A DNA stretch of 64,000 bases, taken from assembly GCF_030689685.1 (NCBI RefSeq), contig NZ_JAUYEY010000012.1, forward strand, positions 1-64,000, given 5' to 3'. Below are positions 9,485 through 18,808 of the stretch, in pieces (the stretch's first letter is position 1; the number at the start of each line of letters is the position of its first letter). Source of the stretch: Polaromonas sp. (GTDB lineage Bacteria > Pseudomonadota > Gammaproteobacteria > Burkholderiales > Burkholderiaceae_C). The position numbers and the translations under genes are program-made. The notes under the pieces were generated by a model, which had not been told where the DNA came from, did not search any database, and saw only the letters and a program-made list of their open reading frames with translations.

Positions 9485-10216
9485 TCACTGATCCCTGGCA
9501 CACCGGAAGCCGATGTACACCACCGCCGTGTCTCGGGGTTTGCTTTGCCGATGATCGTCGCGCATGCTGGCGGCGCCATACCACCACGAGCCGCCGCGCG
9601 TGCGCTTGTCACCGGCGCCGCCGCTGTCAACCCATTCCCACGCGTTGCCGCCCATGTCGAACAAGCCATTGACGCCTTGCCGGGTCGTACCGGTCGGCGC
9701 ATGGCCACGCCCGCGCGATGTAACCGCAGCGGCCACCGTCTGAACCACCCCGCAGTCACCCAGGCAATTGGCGCCAAGCGGTTCGTCCCCGGTGGGATAG
9801 GCGTAGGTCTTGCCGGTGACAAAACCGGCGGGCGGGTTGGTCCGGCGCTCGGTGTAGGCCGCTTCGCCCCACTCGGCATCACGCGGCAGGCGTTTGCCTG
9901 ACCACTTGCAGAAGGCAGCGGCCTCATCGTAGGTGACGTGCACCGCAGGCTCCAAAGGGGCGGCTGGCGTGCCAAACGGCGCCCGCCAGGTCCAGCCCCT
10001 GCGCTGCTCCCATCCATTCTCAAAGGTGCTGCCGCCGCCCGCCCGCTCGGCCGCTGTGACCGTTCGGGAGGCATCCACAAACTGGCGAAACTGCTCCACC
10101 GACACCTCGGTGCGGTCGATACTGAAAGAACCGACCGTTTGCATGTCGGTTTGCGCGCTCACACCTGACGCGCCAGACAGCACGATCGCCAAAGCAAGGG
10201 CGTGATGACGTGTCAT
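9485..10216 (-). CDS. Secreted SUMF1/FGE-fold protein, non-canonical active site
   Basis: A 243-residue protein with a signal peptide (MTRHHALALAIVLSGASGVSAQ) followed by a formylglycine-generating-enzyme-sulfatase fold domain. Typical blocks are SFSIDRTEVSVEQFRQF, YDEAAAFCKWSGKRLPRDAEWGEAAY, GLFDMGGNAWEWV, TRGGSWWYG and the C-terminal GFRCARD. The CxxxxC copper-binding pair of true FGE is not present near the C terminus (HRQSKPRDTAVVYIGFRC), so formylglycine formation is unlikely and the role is unknown. It follows metH on the same strand after 64 bases. The ATG at 10216 gives the signal peptide. Confidence 0.85.
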   Translation of the reverse strand: MTRHHALALAIVLSGASGVSAQTDMQTVGSFSIDRTEVSVEQFRQFVDASRTVTAAERAGGGSTFENGWEQRRGWTWRAPFGTPAAPLEPAVHVTYDEAAAFCKWSGKRLPRDAEWGEAAYTERRTNPPAGFVTGKTYAYPTGDEPLGANCLGDCGVVQTVAAAVTSRGRGHAPTGTTRQGVNGLFDMGGNAWEWVDSGGAGDKRTRGGSWWYGAASMRDDHRQSKPRDTAVVYIGFRCARDQ

Positions 10217-10280
10217 TGCAGCAGCTCCCCATCCATCCTTGTCCCGGTTTGCCAAACGCGAACGGACATGTGTGTTCCGC

Positions 10281-13088
10281 CTACAAATTGGGCGCCAGCA
10301 GGCGCTGCAGGTCTTCGGCCTTTTCGCCGCGGCGCTTCGCCAAGTCCTGTAGCTGGTCGTCGCCGATCTTGCCGACATTGAAATACACGCTTTGCGGATG
10401 GCTCAGGTAAAAACCGCTGACGCTGGCAGCCGGGGTCATCGCCAGGCTGCTGGTCAGGGCCATGCCAATGTCGCCGGCCTGCAGCAGATCGAACATGTCT
10501 TTCTTGACGCTGTGGTCCGGACACGCGGGGTAGCCGGGCGCCGGGCGTATACCCTGGTATTTTTCGGCGATCATGTCCTCGGGGCTCAGGGTTTCGCCAG
10601 CGGCATAACCCCACAAATCCTGACGCACGCGTTTGTGCATGGCTTCGGCAAAAGCCTCGGCCAGCCGGTCGGCCAGCGCCTTGAGCATGATCGAAGAGTA
10701 ATCATCGTTGTCGTCGTTGAAGTATTTTTCCTTCTTCTCGGCGCCCAAGCCGGCCGTCACGGCAAACAAGCCAATGTAGTCAGGCAGCATGAAGGTGTTG
10801 TGGCCTTCGGCGCCGGCATGTCCGGCCCGCACGGCCTTGGTTTCTGCAGACAGCACTTTCGGCGCCACAAAATCAGCCAGACAGCGGCTGGGCCGCATCA
10901 CGCCGTCGAGCGCAGTCTTCTCAGCTTGCTGACGCAGGCCATACCAGGTCATGGCCACCTCCTTGCGCGACTCATCGGTGTAGATCTCGATGTCGTCGCC
11001 TACGCTGTTGGCCGGGTACAAACCGATCACTCCGCTGGCGGTGAGCCAACGGCCTTCAATCAGGCGCTTGAGCATGCGCTGCGCATCCGCATAGACCCGC
11101 ACCGCCTCAGTACCCACCACCTCGTCTTTCAGGATGGCCGGGAAGGGGCCGGCCAGGTCCCAGGTCTGGAAGAAGGGGTCCCAGTCGATGTAGTTCGCCA
11201 GCTCGGCCAGGTCAAAATTCTTGAACACCCGGCGGCCAATGAATTTCGGTTGCGGCGGCGTGTAATGCGCCCAGTCAATCGGCGTTGCATTCGCGCGGGC
11301 TTTCGCCAGTGGCCACATCGGCGTCTGCTTCTTGTTGGCGTGTTGGGTGCGCACCTTGTCGTAGTCGGCATTGAGCTCGTCAATGTATTTGGTCGCCTGG
11401 TCGGAGAGCAGGCTTTGCGCCACGCTGACGCTGCGGGAGGCATCGGGCACATACACCACCGGGCCTTCGTAATGCGGCGAAATTTTGACTGCTGTGTGCA
11501 CCCGGCTGGTGGTCGCCCCGCCTATCATGAGCGGAATCTTTTTGATGCGGAAATGGTCGTCCTTCTGCATCTCTCCGGCCACGTACTGCATCTCTTCCAG
11601 GCTGGGTGTGATCAGGCCGGACAGGCCGACGATGTCGGCACCCTCGACCTTGGCGCGCGCGAGGATCTCGTGGCAGGGCACCATCACGCCCATGTTGACC
11701 ACATCGAAGTTGTTGCATTGCAAAACCACGGTGACGATGTTTTTGCCGATGTCGTGAACATCCCCCTTGACGGTGGCGATGATGATCTTGCCCTTGGTCT
11801 TGACGTCGCCGCCTGCCGCTTCGAGTAGCAGTTTTTCGGCTTCTATGTAGGGCAGCAAGTGCGCCACCGCCTGCTTCATCACACGTGCGCTTTTCACCAC
11901 CTGCGGCAAAAACATCTTGCCCTGGCCAAACAGGTCACCGACGATGTTCATGCCATCCATCAGCGGGCCCTCGATCACATGCAGTGGCCGGCCGCCCTCG
12001 GCCTTGATCGCCTGCCAGACCTCTTCGGTATCCGTCACGATGTGTTCGTTCATGCCATGCACCAGCGCATGCGACAGGCGCTGGCGCACCGGCAGCGCGC
12101 GCCACTCATTGCGTTTGCTGTCGTCCTTGGCGCCGCTTTTCGCGGTTTCCGCCACTTCGATCAGGCGCTCGCTGGGGCTCAGCTGTTCTTCGCCGTCCTT
12201 GTAAACCGGCGTTCGATTGAGCACCACGTCCTCGACCCGCTCGCGCAGCGTCGGCTCCAGATCATCGTAGACGCCGACCATGCCGGCGTTGACAATGCCC
12301 ATGTCCATGCCGGCCTGAATCGCGTGGTACAAAAATACCGTGTGAATCGCTTCTCTCACCGGGTCGTTGCCGCGAAAACTGAAAGACACGTTGGACACAC
12401 CGCCCGACACCTTGGCGCCAGGCAGGTTCTGCTTGATCCAGCGCGTGGCGTTGATGAAGTCCACCGCGTAGTTGTTGTGCTCTTCAATGCCGGTGGCAAT
12501 CGCAAAGATGTTGGGGTCGAAGATGATGTCTTCGGGCGGGAAGTCCAGCTCATCGACCAGCACGCGGTAGGCGCGCTCGCAAATTTCGATCTTGCGCTCA
12601 TAGGTGTCGGCCTGGCCTTTTTCGTCAAAGGCCATGACCACGGCGGCAGCGCCGTACCGCTTGAGCAGTTTCGCCTGGTGTTTGAAAGGCTCCAGCCCCT
12701 CTTTCATCGAGATCGAGTTGACGATGCCCTTGCCCTGGATACAGCGCAGCCCGGCTTCGATCACGCTCCACTTGGAGCTGTCGATCATGATGGGCACACG
12801 TGCGATGTCGGGCTCACTGGCGATCAGGTTCAAAAATCGCACCATGGCGGCCTGGCTGTCCAGCATGGCCTCGTCCATGTTGATGTCGATGATCTGCGCG
12901 CCGTTTTCAACCTGCTGGCGCGCCACGACCAGCGCCTGCTCATACTCGCCGTTGAGGATCATGCGGGCAAAGGCCTTGGAGCCGGTGACGTTGGTACGCT
13001 CGCCGATGTTGACGAACAGCGTGCCCGCGCCTATGGCGACCGGCTCAAGGCCGGACAACTTCATGGGGGGAACCTGGATTTCAGACAT
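10281..13088 (-). CDS. metH: Cobalamin-dependent methionine synthase, C-terminal three domains
   Basis: A 935-residue protein holding the pterin-binding domain ([16 protein letters not shown], then [16 protein letters not shown]), the cobalamin domain with the base-off His motif [10 protein letters not shown], and the AdoMet activation domain ([13 protein letters not shown]). The N-terminal homocysteine-binding domain of full-length MetH (~1200 residues) is absent and is not encoded upstream, so it must be a separate protein elsewhere. An ATG at 13088 follows an AAGGTGAG ribosome-binding site; a GTG at 13091 overlaps that site and is less likely. Translation is probably controlled by the SAH riboswitch just upstream. 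Confidence 0.95.
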   Translation of the reverse strand: MSEIQVPPMKLSGLEPVAIGAGTLFVNIGERTNVTGSKAFARMILNGEYEQALVVARQQVENGAQIIDINMDEAMLDSQAAMVRFLNLIASEPDIARVPIMIDSSKWSVIEAGLRCIQGKGIVNSISMKEGLEPFKHQAKLLKRYGAAAVVMAFDEKGQADTYERKIEICERAYRVLVDELDFPPEDIIFDPNIFAIATGIEEHNNYAVDFINATRWIKQNLPGAKVSGGVSNVSFSFRGNDPVREAIHTVFLYHAIQAGMDMGIVNAGMVGVYDDLEPTLRERVEDVVLNRTPVYKDGEEQLSPSERLIEVAETAKSGAKDDSKRNEWRALPVRQRLSHALVHGMNEHIVTDTEEVWQAIKAEGGRPLHVIEGPLMDGMNIVGDLFGQGKMFLPQVVKSARVMKQAVAHLLPYIEAEKLLLEAAGGDVKTKGKIIIATVKGDVHDIGKNIVTVVLQCNNFDVVNMGVMVPCHEILARAKVEGADIVGLSGLITPSLEEMQYVAGEMQKDDHFRIKKIPLMIGGATTSRVHTAVKISPHYEGPVVYVPDASRSVSVAQSLLSDQATKYIDELNADYDKVRTQHANKKQTPMWPLAKARANATPIDWAHYTPPQPKFIGRRVFKNFDLAELANYIDWDPFFQTWDLAGPFPAILKDEVVGTEAVRVYADAQRMLKRLIEGRWLTASGVIGLYPANSVGDDIEIYTDESRKEVAMTWYGLRQQAEKTALDGVMRPSRCLADFVAPKVLSAETKAVRAGHAGAEGHNTFMLPDYIGLFAVTAGLGAEKKEKYFNDDNDDYSSIMLKALADRLAEAFAEAMHKRVRQDLWGYAAGETLSPEDMIAEKYQGIRPAPGYPACPDHSVKKDMFDLLQAGDIGMALTSSLAMTPAASVSGFYLSHPQSVYFNVGKIGDDQLQDLAKRRGEKAEDLQRLLAPNL

Positions 13089-13114
13089 CACTCACCTTGG
13101 CAATCAAAGGTGAG
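13089..13114 (-). promoter_or_regulatory. metH RBS-sequestering hairpin (riboswitch expression platform)
   Basis: On the minus strand CTCACCTT and AAGGTGAG pair perfectly over 8 bp around an 8-base loop. The second arm is the metH ribosome-binding site. The first arm overlaps the 3' strand of the riboswitch pseudoknot (GCAACGGCGCTCAC), so the two structures exclude each other: ligand-bound pseudoknot frees the site. Confidence 0.85.
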
Positions 13115-13198
13115 CGCCGTTGCAAAGGCAAGCCGGTGCAGGCCTGCTGTCACCCAAGCCTGACGAAACGACTGTTTCGCTGCAACGCTCCTTGGGTT
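13110..13198 (-). promoter_or_regulatory. S-adenosylhomocysteine (SAH) riboswitch upstream of metH
   Basis: The minus strand shows the known SAH aptamer layout. Stem P1 is CCCAAG (13191-13196) with CTTGGG (13153-13158). The conserved GGAGCGTTGCA segment follows, then hairpin GCGAAAC/GTTTCGT, then CAGGC before P1 closes. A downstream TGCAACGGCGCTC (to 13110) pairs with GAGCGTTGCA as the pseudoknot. A -10-like TAAAAT at 13205-13210 would place the start of the RNA at about 13198. SAH riboswitches in Proteobacteria control SAH recycling genes such as ahcY and metH. Confidence 0.92.
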
Positions 13199-13232
13199 GG
13201 CGGTATTTTAGACCAAGGCGTGGGCCAGCGGC

Positions 13233-14138
13233 TCAGGCCGTCAGCCGCGCCAGTGCTTCCTGGTACTTGGCGGCGGTTTTTTCGACCACGTCCTGCGGCA
13301 CACGCGGTGCCGGTGGGGTTTTGTCCCAGGGCTTGCCATTGACCAGGGTCTGCTCCAGCCAGTCGCGCACAAACTGCTTGTCGTAGCTGGGCGGGTTGGC
13401 CCCTAGAGCAAAAGCAGCCTCGTAGCCCTCGACCGGCCAGTAGCGCGAGGAGTCGGGCGTCAGCACCTCGTCCATCAGGGTCAGCGTGCCGTTTTCATCG
13501 AGGCCGAACTCGAACTTGGTGTCGGCAATGATGATGCCCTTGGTCAGCGCAAAGGCCGCCGCCGCTTCGTAAATGCGGATGCTGAGGTCGCGGATCTGCG
13601 CGGCCAGCTCAGCGCCGACGACTTTCACCACCTGCTCGTAGCTGATGTTTTCATCGTGCTCGCCCACCGCCGCCTTGGCCGCCGGCGTGAAGATGGGGGT
13701 GGGCAGCTTGGACGCATTTTTCAGCCCCGGCGGCAGCGGCACACCGCAGACCGCCTGGCTGTCCTGGTATTCCTTCCAGCCGCTGCCGGCCAGGTAGCCG
13801 CGCACCACAGCCTCGACCGGAATCGGTTTCAGGCGTTTGACCAGCATGGAGCGGCCCGTGACCTGCGGCACCTCGGCGGGTGTGACCACACTTTCCGGCG
13901 CTTCGCCGGTCAGGTGATTCGGGCAGAGGTGGCCCAGTTTGTCAAACCAGAACAAAGCCATTTGTGTCAGCAGCACACCCTTGCCCGGAATCGGCTCGCC
14001 CATGATCACGTCAAAGGCGCTGAGGCGGTCGCTGGCCACCATCAGCAGGCGGTTTTTGCCGACGGCGTAGTTGTCTCTAACCTTGCCTCTGGCAAGCAGC
14101 GGCAGGGAAGTGAGAGAGGAGGTGTGAACAGTCGTCAT
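13233..14138 (-). CDS. purC: Phosphoribosylaminoimidazole-succinocarboxamide synthase
   Basis: A 301-residue SAICAR synthetase for step 8 of purine synthesis, joining aspartate to CAIR with ATP. Family blocks seen are [56 protein letters not shown] and [11 protein letters not shown]. Length fits the long yeast-like PurC form. Its ATG overlaps the TGA of the upstream vapC gene (ATGA, 14135-14138), so it appears translationally coupled to a toxin gene and has no obvious ribosome-binding site of its own. The metH riboswitch follows 35 bases after its stop. Confidence 0.97.
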   Translation of the reverse strand: MTTVHTSSLTSLPLLARGKVRDNYAVGKNRLLMVASDRLSAFDVIMGEPIPGKGVLLTQMALFWFDKLGHLCPNHLTGEAPESVVTPAEVPQVTGRSMLVKRLKPIPVEAVVRGYLAGSGWKEYQDSQAVCGVPLPPGLKNASKLPTPIFTPAAKAAVGEHDENISYEQVVKVVGAELAAQIRDLSIRIYEAAAAFALTKGIIIADTKFEFGLDENGTLTLMDEVLTPDSSRYWPVEGYEAAFALGANPPSYDKQFVRDWLEQTLVNGKPWDKTPPAPRVPQDVVEKTAAKYQEALARLTA

Positions 14139-14530
14139 AAAAGTTGCAGGCGCTTGTCAATGGAGGCGAGGATCAGAAAATCACGGTCGGCGTGCAGCAG
14201 GGCTACATCTGCTTCGATAGCGCAGGCGGCGATCAGGCAGTCGTTCGGGCTGCGAATCGTGATGCCTTGCCAGCGGCAACGGGCGTAAAGCAAAGCGGCA
14301 CTTCGCGCCAATTCAAGAGGCTCTGGGCTGATGTACGGTCGTATCTCATCAAGAGCGGCTTGCAACTGCATGAAATGCCGCACACTGCCAGCGCCTTGCA
14401 AGACCTCGCGGTACACGACTTCTGGTATCCACAAGGGACTGCTGTTTCTGAATGCCCTGCGAAGTGCCAGGTCGGAGCGTGAACCCGTGCCACGCAAAAA
14501 CTCAACCCAGGCAGATGTATCAACAATCAC
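14135..14530 (-). CDS. vapC: VapC-type PIN-domain toxin
   Basis: A 131-residue PIN-domain ribonuclease. The acidic metal-binding residues are visible in [14 protein letters not shown] (Asp4), a central Glu in the [11 protein letters not shown] segment, [13 protein letters not shown] (Asp), and LLHADRDF (Asp). VapC toxins cleave tRNA or rRNA when released from the antitoxin. The start overlaps the vapB stop by four bases and the stop overlaps the purC start by four bases, so three genes are joined. Toxicity is inferred from the family only. Confidence 0.9.
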   Translation of the reverse strand: MIVDTSAWVEFLRGTGSRSDLALRRAFRNSSPLWIPEVVYREVLQGAGSVRHFMQLQAALDEIRPYISPEPLELARSAALLYARCRWQGITIRSPNDCLIAACAIEADVALLHADRDFLILASIDKRLQLL

Positions 14531-14877
14531 GCCGCGTCAAGCGCAGGGCGTTTGCGCGTCACGCCCGACTTGGCAGGTCTTGAAGTTTTTTTATGAAAAC
14601 CATCCAACTGATTTTCATGTGCAATGCGTGCATCTTCAAAGGTGTGCAAACCGCGGCGCGCCAAAGCTTCTTGCGTCAAACCGAAGAAGCCTTTGGGGTC
14701 GTAATCAGGATCAATCAAACCCTTGCCGCTCAAGGCCAGGATGCCCGAGTAATCAGGCTTGCGCACGTAGGCACGCAAGGCGGCTTCAACCGCAGCCTTC
14801 TTGGTCGTCACCCGCGCCAGGATCATGGCCTGGGCAACAAGGTCGTCGTCTAAAACGATGTTGGTTCGTGTGTTCAT
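14527..14877 (-). CDS. vapB: VapB-type antitoxin
   Basis: A 116-residue antitoxin. The N-terminal ribbon-helix-helix-like segment MNTRTNIVLDDDLVAQAM, then VTTKKAAVEAALRAYV, is the VapB DNA-binding domain seen in family members of the TTKKxxV type. The long tail (to residue 116) is rich in basic and polar residues and would wrap the toxin; it is longer than the common 70-85 residue forms. It is first in vapB-vapC-purC. An inverted repeat just upstream is a candidate autoregulatory operator. Confidence 0.87.
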   Translation of the reverse strand: MNTRTNIVLDDDLVAQAMILARVTTKKAAVEAALRAYVRKPDYSGILALSGKGLIDPDYDPKGFFGLTQEALARRGLHTFEDARIAHENQLDGFHKKTSRPAKSGVTRKRPALDAA

Positions 14878-14882
14878 GGCTA

Positions 14883-14900
14883 TACACCTCTGATGTGTAC
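14883..14900. promoter_or_regulatory. Candidate VapBC operator
   Basis: The plus strand reads TACAC-CTCTGAT-GTGTA, an inverted repeat with 5-bp arms starting a few bases upstream of the vapB start. VapB-VapC complexes usually bind such palindromes to repress their own operon. The short arms make this tentative. Confidence 0.45.
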
Positions 14901-14922
14901 GCCAATTATGCCATCGCTTCGC

Positions 14923-15987
14923 TCAGTGAACGAGTTGCGCCAACTCGCCCCTGGCGTACCTGGCAGCCACCACCTGCAGGGTATCGCCCTTGATTTTGGC
15001 GCCCTGGCCTTCGCAGCCGAACTCGATGTAACGCTGCTTGCAGATCGCCTTAGCGGCTTCGCGCGCGGGTTTGAGCCATTCGCGTGCGTCAAACTTTTCC
15101 GGGTTTTCAGCCAGAAATTTGCGCACTGCGGCGGTCATGGCCAGGCGGATGTCGGTGTCGATGTTGATTTTGCGCACGCCGTGTTTGATGGCTTCCTGAA
15201 TTTCTTCCACCGGCACGCCATAGGTTTCCTTCATGTTGCCGCCGTACTGGCGAATGATGGCCAGCAGATCCTGCGGCACCGAGGACGAGCCGTGCATCAC
15301 CAGATGCGTGCTGGGGATGCGTTTGTGGATTTCCTTGATGCGGTCAATCGCCAGAATGTCGCCGGTGGGCTTGCGCGTGAACTTGTAGGCGCCATGGCTG
15401 GTGCCAATGGCAATCGCCAGCGCATCGATCTGCGTCTGCCGGACGAAGTCTGCCGCCTGCTCGGGGTCGGTCAGCAACTGCTCGCGCGTCATGGTCGCGT
15501 CGGTGCCGTGGCCGTCTTCCTTGTCGCCTTTCATGGTCTCCAGCGAGCCGAGGCAGCCGAGCTCGCCTTCCACCGTGACACCCACCTTGTGCGCCAGTTG
15601 CGCCACTTTTTTGGTCACATCCACGTTGTACTCGTAGCTGGCAATCGTCTTGCCGTCGCCTTCGAGTGAGCCGTCCATCATCACGGAAGAAAAGCCCAGG
15701 TTGATCGCGCCTTGGCAGACGTCCGGGCTCTGACCGTGGTCCTGGTGCATGACCAGCGGAATGTTCGGGTACATCTCGATGGCAGCCTGGATCAGGTGTT
15801 TGATGAAAGCCTCGCCGGCATATTTACGTGCACCGGCGCTGGCCTGCAGGATGACGGGTGCGCCGGTTTCTTTGGCGGCCTCCATCACGGCCTGCACCTG
15901 TTCGAGGTTGTTGACGTTGAAAGCCGGAATGCCGTAGCCATAAACTGCTGCGTGGTCCAGCAGCTCGCGCATGGAAACAAGTGCCAT
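14923..15987 (-). CDS. fba: Class II fructose-bisphosphate aldolase
   Basis: A 354-residue zinc-dependent aldolase of the Calvin-cycle subtype that splits or forms fructose-1,6-bisphosphate in glycolysis and gluconeogenesis. The zinc-binding region [12 protein letters not shown], the [11 protein letters not shown] phosphate and metal site, and [11 protein letters not shown] are visible. Length matches the ~345-residue CbbA type. It is on the minus strand upstream of vapB, with pyk and pgk further upstream on the same strand. The 120 bases before it hold a short direct repeat (GGTAACC units near 16018) but no clear promoter. Confidence 0.96.
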   Translation of the reverse strand: MALVSMRELLDHAAVYGYGIPAFNVNNLEQVQAVMEAAKETGAPVILQASAGARKYAGEAFIKHLIQAAIEMYPNIPLVMHQDHGQSPDVCQGAINLGFSSVMMDGSLEGDGKTIASYEYNVDVTKKVAQLAHKVGVTVEGELGCLGSLETMKGDKEDGHGTDATMTREQLLTDPEQAADFVRQTQIDALAIAIGTSHGAYKFTRKPTGDILAIDRIKEIHKRIPSTHLVMHGSSSVPQDLLAIIRQYGGNMKETYGVPVEEIQEAIKHGVRKINIDTDIRLAMTAAVRKFLAENPEKFDAREWLKPAREAAKAICKQRYIEFGCEGQGAKIKGDTLQVVAARYARGELAQLVH

Positions 15988-16106
15988 AGAAATATTCCTT
16001 AGATGACAAGTTGCAGGTAACCCGGAGGTAACCGGAGGGTGACTCCCCCCATTTTACCCGCAGGGTGTGGGCACACCGTGCATCGCCTGCAGAAGCCCGC
16101 GCGCGT

Positions 16107-16991
16107 TCAAGCCCTTGGCTGGGCGATGAAACGCGTGATGTCGTCGAGCACCGGCGCCAGGCCACGCAGCGGCGTGGCCAGCGCGGCCACCAGCGTGACG
16201 TGGCTGACCCGGTCGTACATCTGCAAGTCCACCGGCACGCCAGCGGCTTTGAGACGGCGGGCCAGGGCTTCAGAGTTGCGCACCGGGTTGACCGTGGTAT
16301 CGCCGCGCGCGGCCAACAGCAGTGCCGGCGGCGAATTTTTCGAGGCATGCACCAACGGCTGCGAATCGTCGGGCGTGCCCGGCCACTCGAAGGCGACCTG
16401 CACGTCGCGGTTGCCTATGGGCAAAAAGTCATAGGGTCCGGCCAGGCCGATCCAGCCGGCCAGTTGGGCGGGCTGGAGCCCTGCGCCGGTGAGCCAGCGC
16501 GCGTCCAACGCCAGCATCGCAGCGTTGTAGGCGCCGGCGCTGTGGCCCATGACAAACACCTGGCGCGGGCCGGCCCCAAGTTCGCCCAGATGGTCAAAAG
16601 TCCAACGCATCGCTTGCGCACTGTCCTGCAGGAACACCGGGTATTTCACCTGGGGGCTGAGCCGGTAGTCGGCCACCACCACCGCAATATCGCGGGAAGC
16701 CAGCGCCTCGCCGACAAAGCGATAACTGGCACGGTCACCCGTGGTCCAGCTACCGCTGTAAAAAAACACCACGACCGGACCGGGCGTGCGCCGCACCAGT
16801 GGCAAATACATATCGAGGCGCTGGCGCGCATCCGGGCCATAAGCCACATCGGTGCGCAGCTTGTAGCTGTCGCTGGGCACCAGGGCATTGAGCGCGCCCG
16901 ATGCCGAGCAGCCGGAAAGCGCCACCAGGCCAAGCACCGACGCCAGACCGAGCCAGCCACGACGCGAAAGAAGGGGGTTTCGGAGAGTCAT
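16107..16991 (-). CDS. Lipoprotein alpha/beta hydrolase (carboxylesterase-like)
   Basis: A 294-residue hydrolase with a Tat- or Sec-like N-terminus (SRRGWLGLASVLGLVALSGC) ending in an LSGC lipobox, so it is probably anchored to a membrane as a lipoprotein. The alpha/beta hydrolase core shows an oxyanion-type FFYSGSW segment, the nucleophile elbow GHSAGA, an Asp in LLAARGDTTVNP, and the catalytic-type His in DRVSHVTLV. It resembles the BD-FAE/esterase-lipase group; the substrate is unknown. The ATG at 16991 is chosen for the signal sequence. A repeat separates it from pyk. Confidence 0.85.
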   Translation of the reverse strand: MTLRNPLLSRRGWLGLASVLGLVALSGCSASGALNALVPSDSYKLRTDVAYGPDARQRLDMYLPLVRRTPGPVVVFFYSGSWTTGDRASYRFVGEALASRDIAVVVADYRLSPQVKYPVFLQDSAQAMRWTFDHLGELGAGPRQVFVMGHSAGAYNAAMLALDARWLTGAGLQPAQLAGWIGLAGPYDFLPIGNRDVQVAFEWPGTPDDSQPLVHASKNSPPALLLAARGDTTVNPVRNSEALARRLKAAGVPVDLQMYDRVSHVTLVAALATPLRGLAPVLDDITRFIAQPRA

Positions 16992-17049
16992 CTTCTGACT
17001 ACGCCGCACGGGCGCCGTCAGATTCAAAATCGCCGACCTTCTGGTTTTG

Positions 17050-17116
17050 TACAACAGCTATGTTTTTGATAGCTGACTATGCCCACTGGATATGGGCTGA
17101 AGCCCAGTTTGATCAC
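17050..17116 (-). repeat. R1 dispersed repeat, copy C (after pyk)
   Basis: Read on the minus strand: TGATCAAACT, the hairpin GGGCTTCAGCCC, a variable middle, then CAGCTATCAAAAACATAGCTG, a second hairpin. The TGA stop of pyk lies at its left edge, so the repeat begins exactly where the gene ends. It may serve as transcription end for pyk. Confidence 0.75.
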
Positions 17117-18552
17117 TCAACCCGGCAGATCTTGAGCATGTTGGTGCCGCCCGGTGCACCCATGGGTTCACCGCAGGTGATGGCGTAAATGTCACCGCTG
17201 GCGACAATGCCGCGCTCTTTCAGGTGCGCCTCGGCATCGCCCAGCGCCGTGTCGCGTTCGACGCTCTGGTCCATCAGCAAGGGGCGCACATTGCGGTACA
17301 GCGCCATCTTGCGCTGGGTCGCCAGTTTGGGGGTCAGGGCGTAGATCGGAATGTGGATGCGATGTCGGCTCATCCACAACGCGGTCGAACCAGAATCGGT
17401 CAGCGCCACGATGGCCTTGCAGCCCAGGTGGTAGGCCGTGAACAGCGCGCCCATGGCAATCGACTGGTCGATGCGTGCGAAGGTCATGCCGGTAAAGTCG
17501 GCGTCGAGTTTGACGTCCTCGGCCTTCTCGGCTTCGGCGCAGATGTTGGCCATCTCGATGATGGTCTCCAGCGGGTAACGACCGGCGGCGGTTTCGGCCG
17601 AGGTCATCACCGCATCGGTGCCGTCGAGCACGGCATTGGCCACGTCGCTGACCTCGGCACGTGTGGGCACCGGGTTGGTGATCATGGACTCCATCATGTG
17701 GGTCGCGGTGATGACCACCTTGTCGAGCTCGCGCGCCATGCGGATCATGCGTTTTTGCAGCGCCGGCACCGCAGCATTGCCAACCTCGATGGCCAGGTCG
17801 CCGCGCGCAACCATGATGCCGTCGCTGGCACGGCAAATGGATTCCAGGTTCGGAATCGCCTCGGCACGCTCGATCTTGGCGATCAGCCCCGGCTTGTGGC
17901 GGTACTCGGCGCCGGCCACGTTACAGAGCTGGCGCGCCATCTCCATGTCGCTGGCGTTCTGCGGAAAACTCACCGCCACATAGTCGGCCTGGAAACTCAT
18001 CGCGGTGCGAATGTCTTCCATGTCCTTGGCCGTCAGCGCGGGCGCCGTCAGGCCGCCGCCCTGCTTGTTGATGCCCTTGTTGTTGGACAGAACGCCGCCT
18101 ATCTTCACGGTCGCGTGCACCTGCTCGCCACGCACCGCGTCCACCGTCATGACGATCAGACCGTCGTTGAGCAGCAGGGTGTCGCCGGCTTTCACGTCGC
18201 GCGGCAGCTCCTTGTAATCGAGGCCCACGCCGTTGATGTCGCCCGGCTCGGTGCGGGAGGCGTCCAGCACAAACTTCATGCCGGTTTCAAGCTGCACCTT
18301 GCCTTCGGCAAACTTGCCGACGCGGATTTTCGGCCCCTGCAGGTCGGCCATGATGGCGACCTCGCGCCCAGCGCGTGTGGCCGCCTCGCGCACCAGCTTG
18401 GCACGGTCGATGTGGTCTTGCGCCGTGCCGTGGCTGAAGTTGAGCCGCACGCAATTGACACCAGCGCGGATCATTTGCTCAAGCAGGGCCGGGTCGCTGG
18501 ACGCGGGGCCCAGCGTGGCAACAATTTTGGTTCCGCGGCGCTGCATGTTCAT
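17113..18552 (-). CDS. pyk: Pyruvate kinase
   Basis: A 479-residue pyruvate kinase, converting phosphoenolpyruvate and ADP to pyruvate and ATP. Visible blocks are RGTKIVATLGPASSD (N-terminal), NFSHGTAQDH, the active-site GLIAKIERAEAIPNLE (catalytic Lys), IMVARGDLAIEVG, and ITATHMMESMI followed by PTRAEVSDVANAVLDGTDA. The C-terminal domain is complete. It is transcribed toward fba. The region upstream (18553-18808) is shared with a divergent desaturase gene. Confidence 0.97.
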   Translation of the reverse strand: MNMQRRGTKIVATLGPASSDPALLEQMIRAGVNCVRLNFSHGTAQDHIDRAKLVREAATRAGREVAIMADLQGPKIRVGKFAEGKVQLETGMKFVLDASRTEPGDINGVGLDYKELPRDVKAGDTLLLNDGLIVMTVDAVRGEQVHATVKIGGVLSNNKGINKQGGGLTAPALTAKDMEDIRTAMSFQADYVAVSFPQNASDMEMARQLCNVAGAEYRHKPGLIAKIERAEAIPNLESICRASDGIMVARGDLAIEVGNAAVPALQKRMIRMARELDKVVITATHMMESMITNPVPTRAEVSDVANAVLDGTDAVMTSAETAAGRYPLETIIEMANICAEAEKAEDVKLDADFTGMTFARIDQSIAMGALFTAYHLGCKAIVALTDSGSTALWMSRHRIHIPIYALTPKLATQRKMALYRNVRPLLMDQSVERDTALGDAEAHLKERGIVASGDIYAITCGEPMGAPGGTNMLKICRVE

Positions 18553-18808
18553 GGCTGTCTCCTGTAATTTAGTTTCTGATTTTCACACGAAAAGGTTACA
18601 TGCCGGTTACCAACGCCCTCTGTGCGACCGGGGTATGGCCCAGCCGGCGCGCGGAACGGCATGGTACAAACTTTGTCGCACTCCCTGAATGTGTATTGAT
18701 CCTGGTCAGAGCCCGCTGCCGGCGCGGCCCGCAGAATCAAATAGCCACCCACGCGGCGCCCCTGCGGCGCCCGCGAGGCAATGTATTAACCCGCCGCAAG
18801 TTTTGTCC
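18553..18808. other. Divergent pyk/desaturase intergenic region
   Basis: 256 bases separate the two divergent starts. It should contain both promoters. A weak FNR-like half-palindrome (TTGAT-CCTG-GTCAG, 18696-18709) is present, matching the consensus in one arm only. A GC-rich inverted repeat GGCGCC-CCTGC-GGCGCC lies at about 18754-18770. No gene, tRNA or R1/R2 repeat is seen. Confidence 0.4.

Noticed and set aside
10392..11828. Long plus-strand frame opposite metH
   Set aside because: Shadow of metH codon bias; no recognisable motif.
12690..12720. GGCTCCAGCCCC in metH as an R1 copy
   Set aside because: Only the first hairpin-like string matches; the second half of R1 is absent and the protein segment fits normal MetH.
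16470..16500. GGGCTGGAGCCC in the esterase gene as an R1 copy
   Set aside because: No following GCTAT...ATAGC arm in either direction; chance in GC-rich DNA.
17224..18567. 447-residue frame opposite pyk
   Set aside because: Shadow of pyk; composition unlike real proteins here.
18696..18709. FNR-like site before the desaturase
   Set aside because: Only one half-site matches well and the distance to either start is large, so it is not listed as a regulatory feature of its own.
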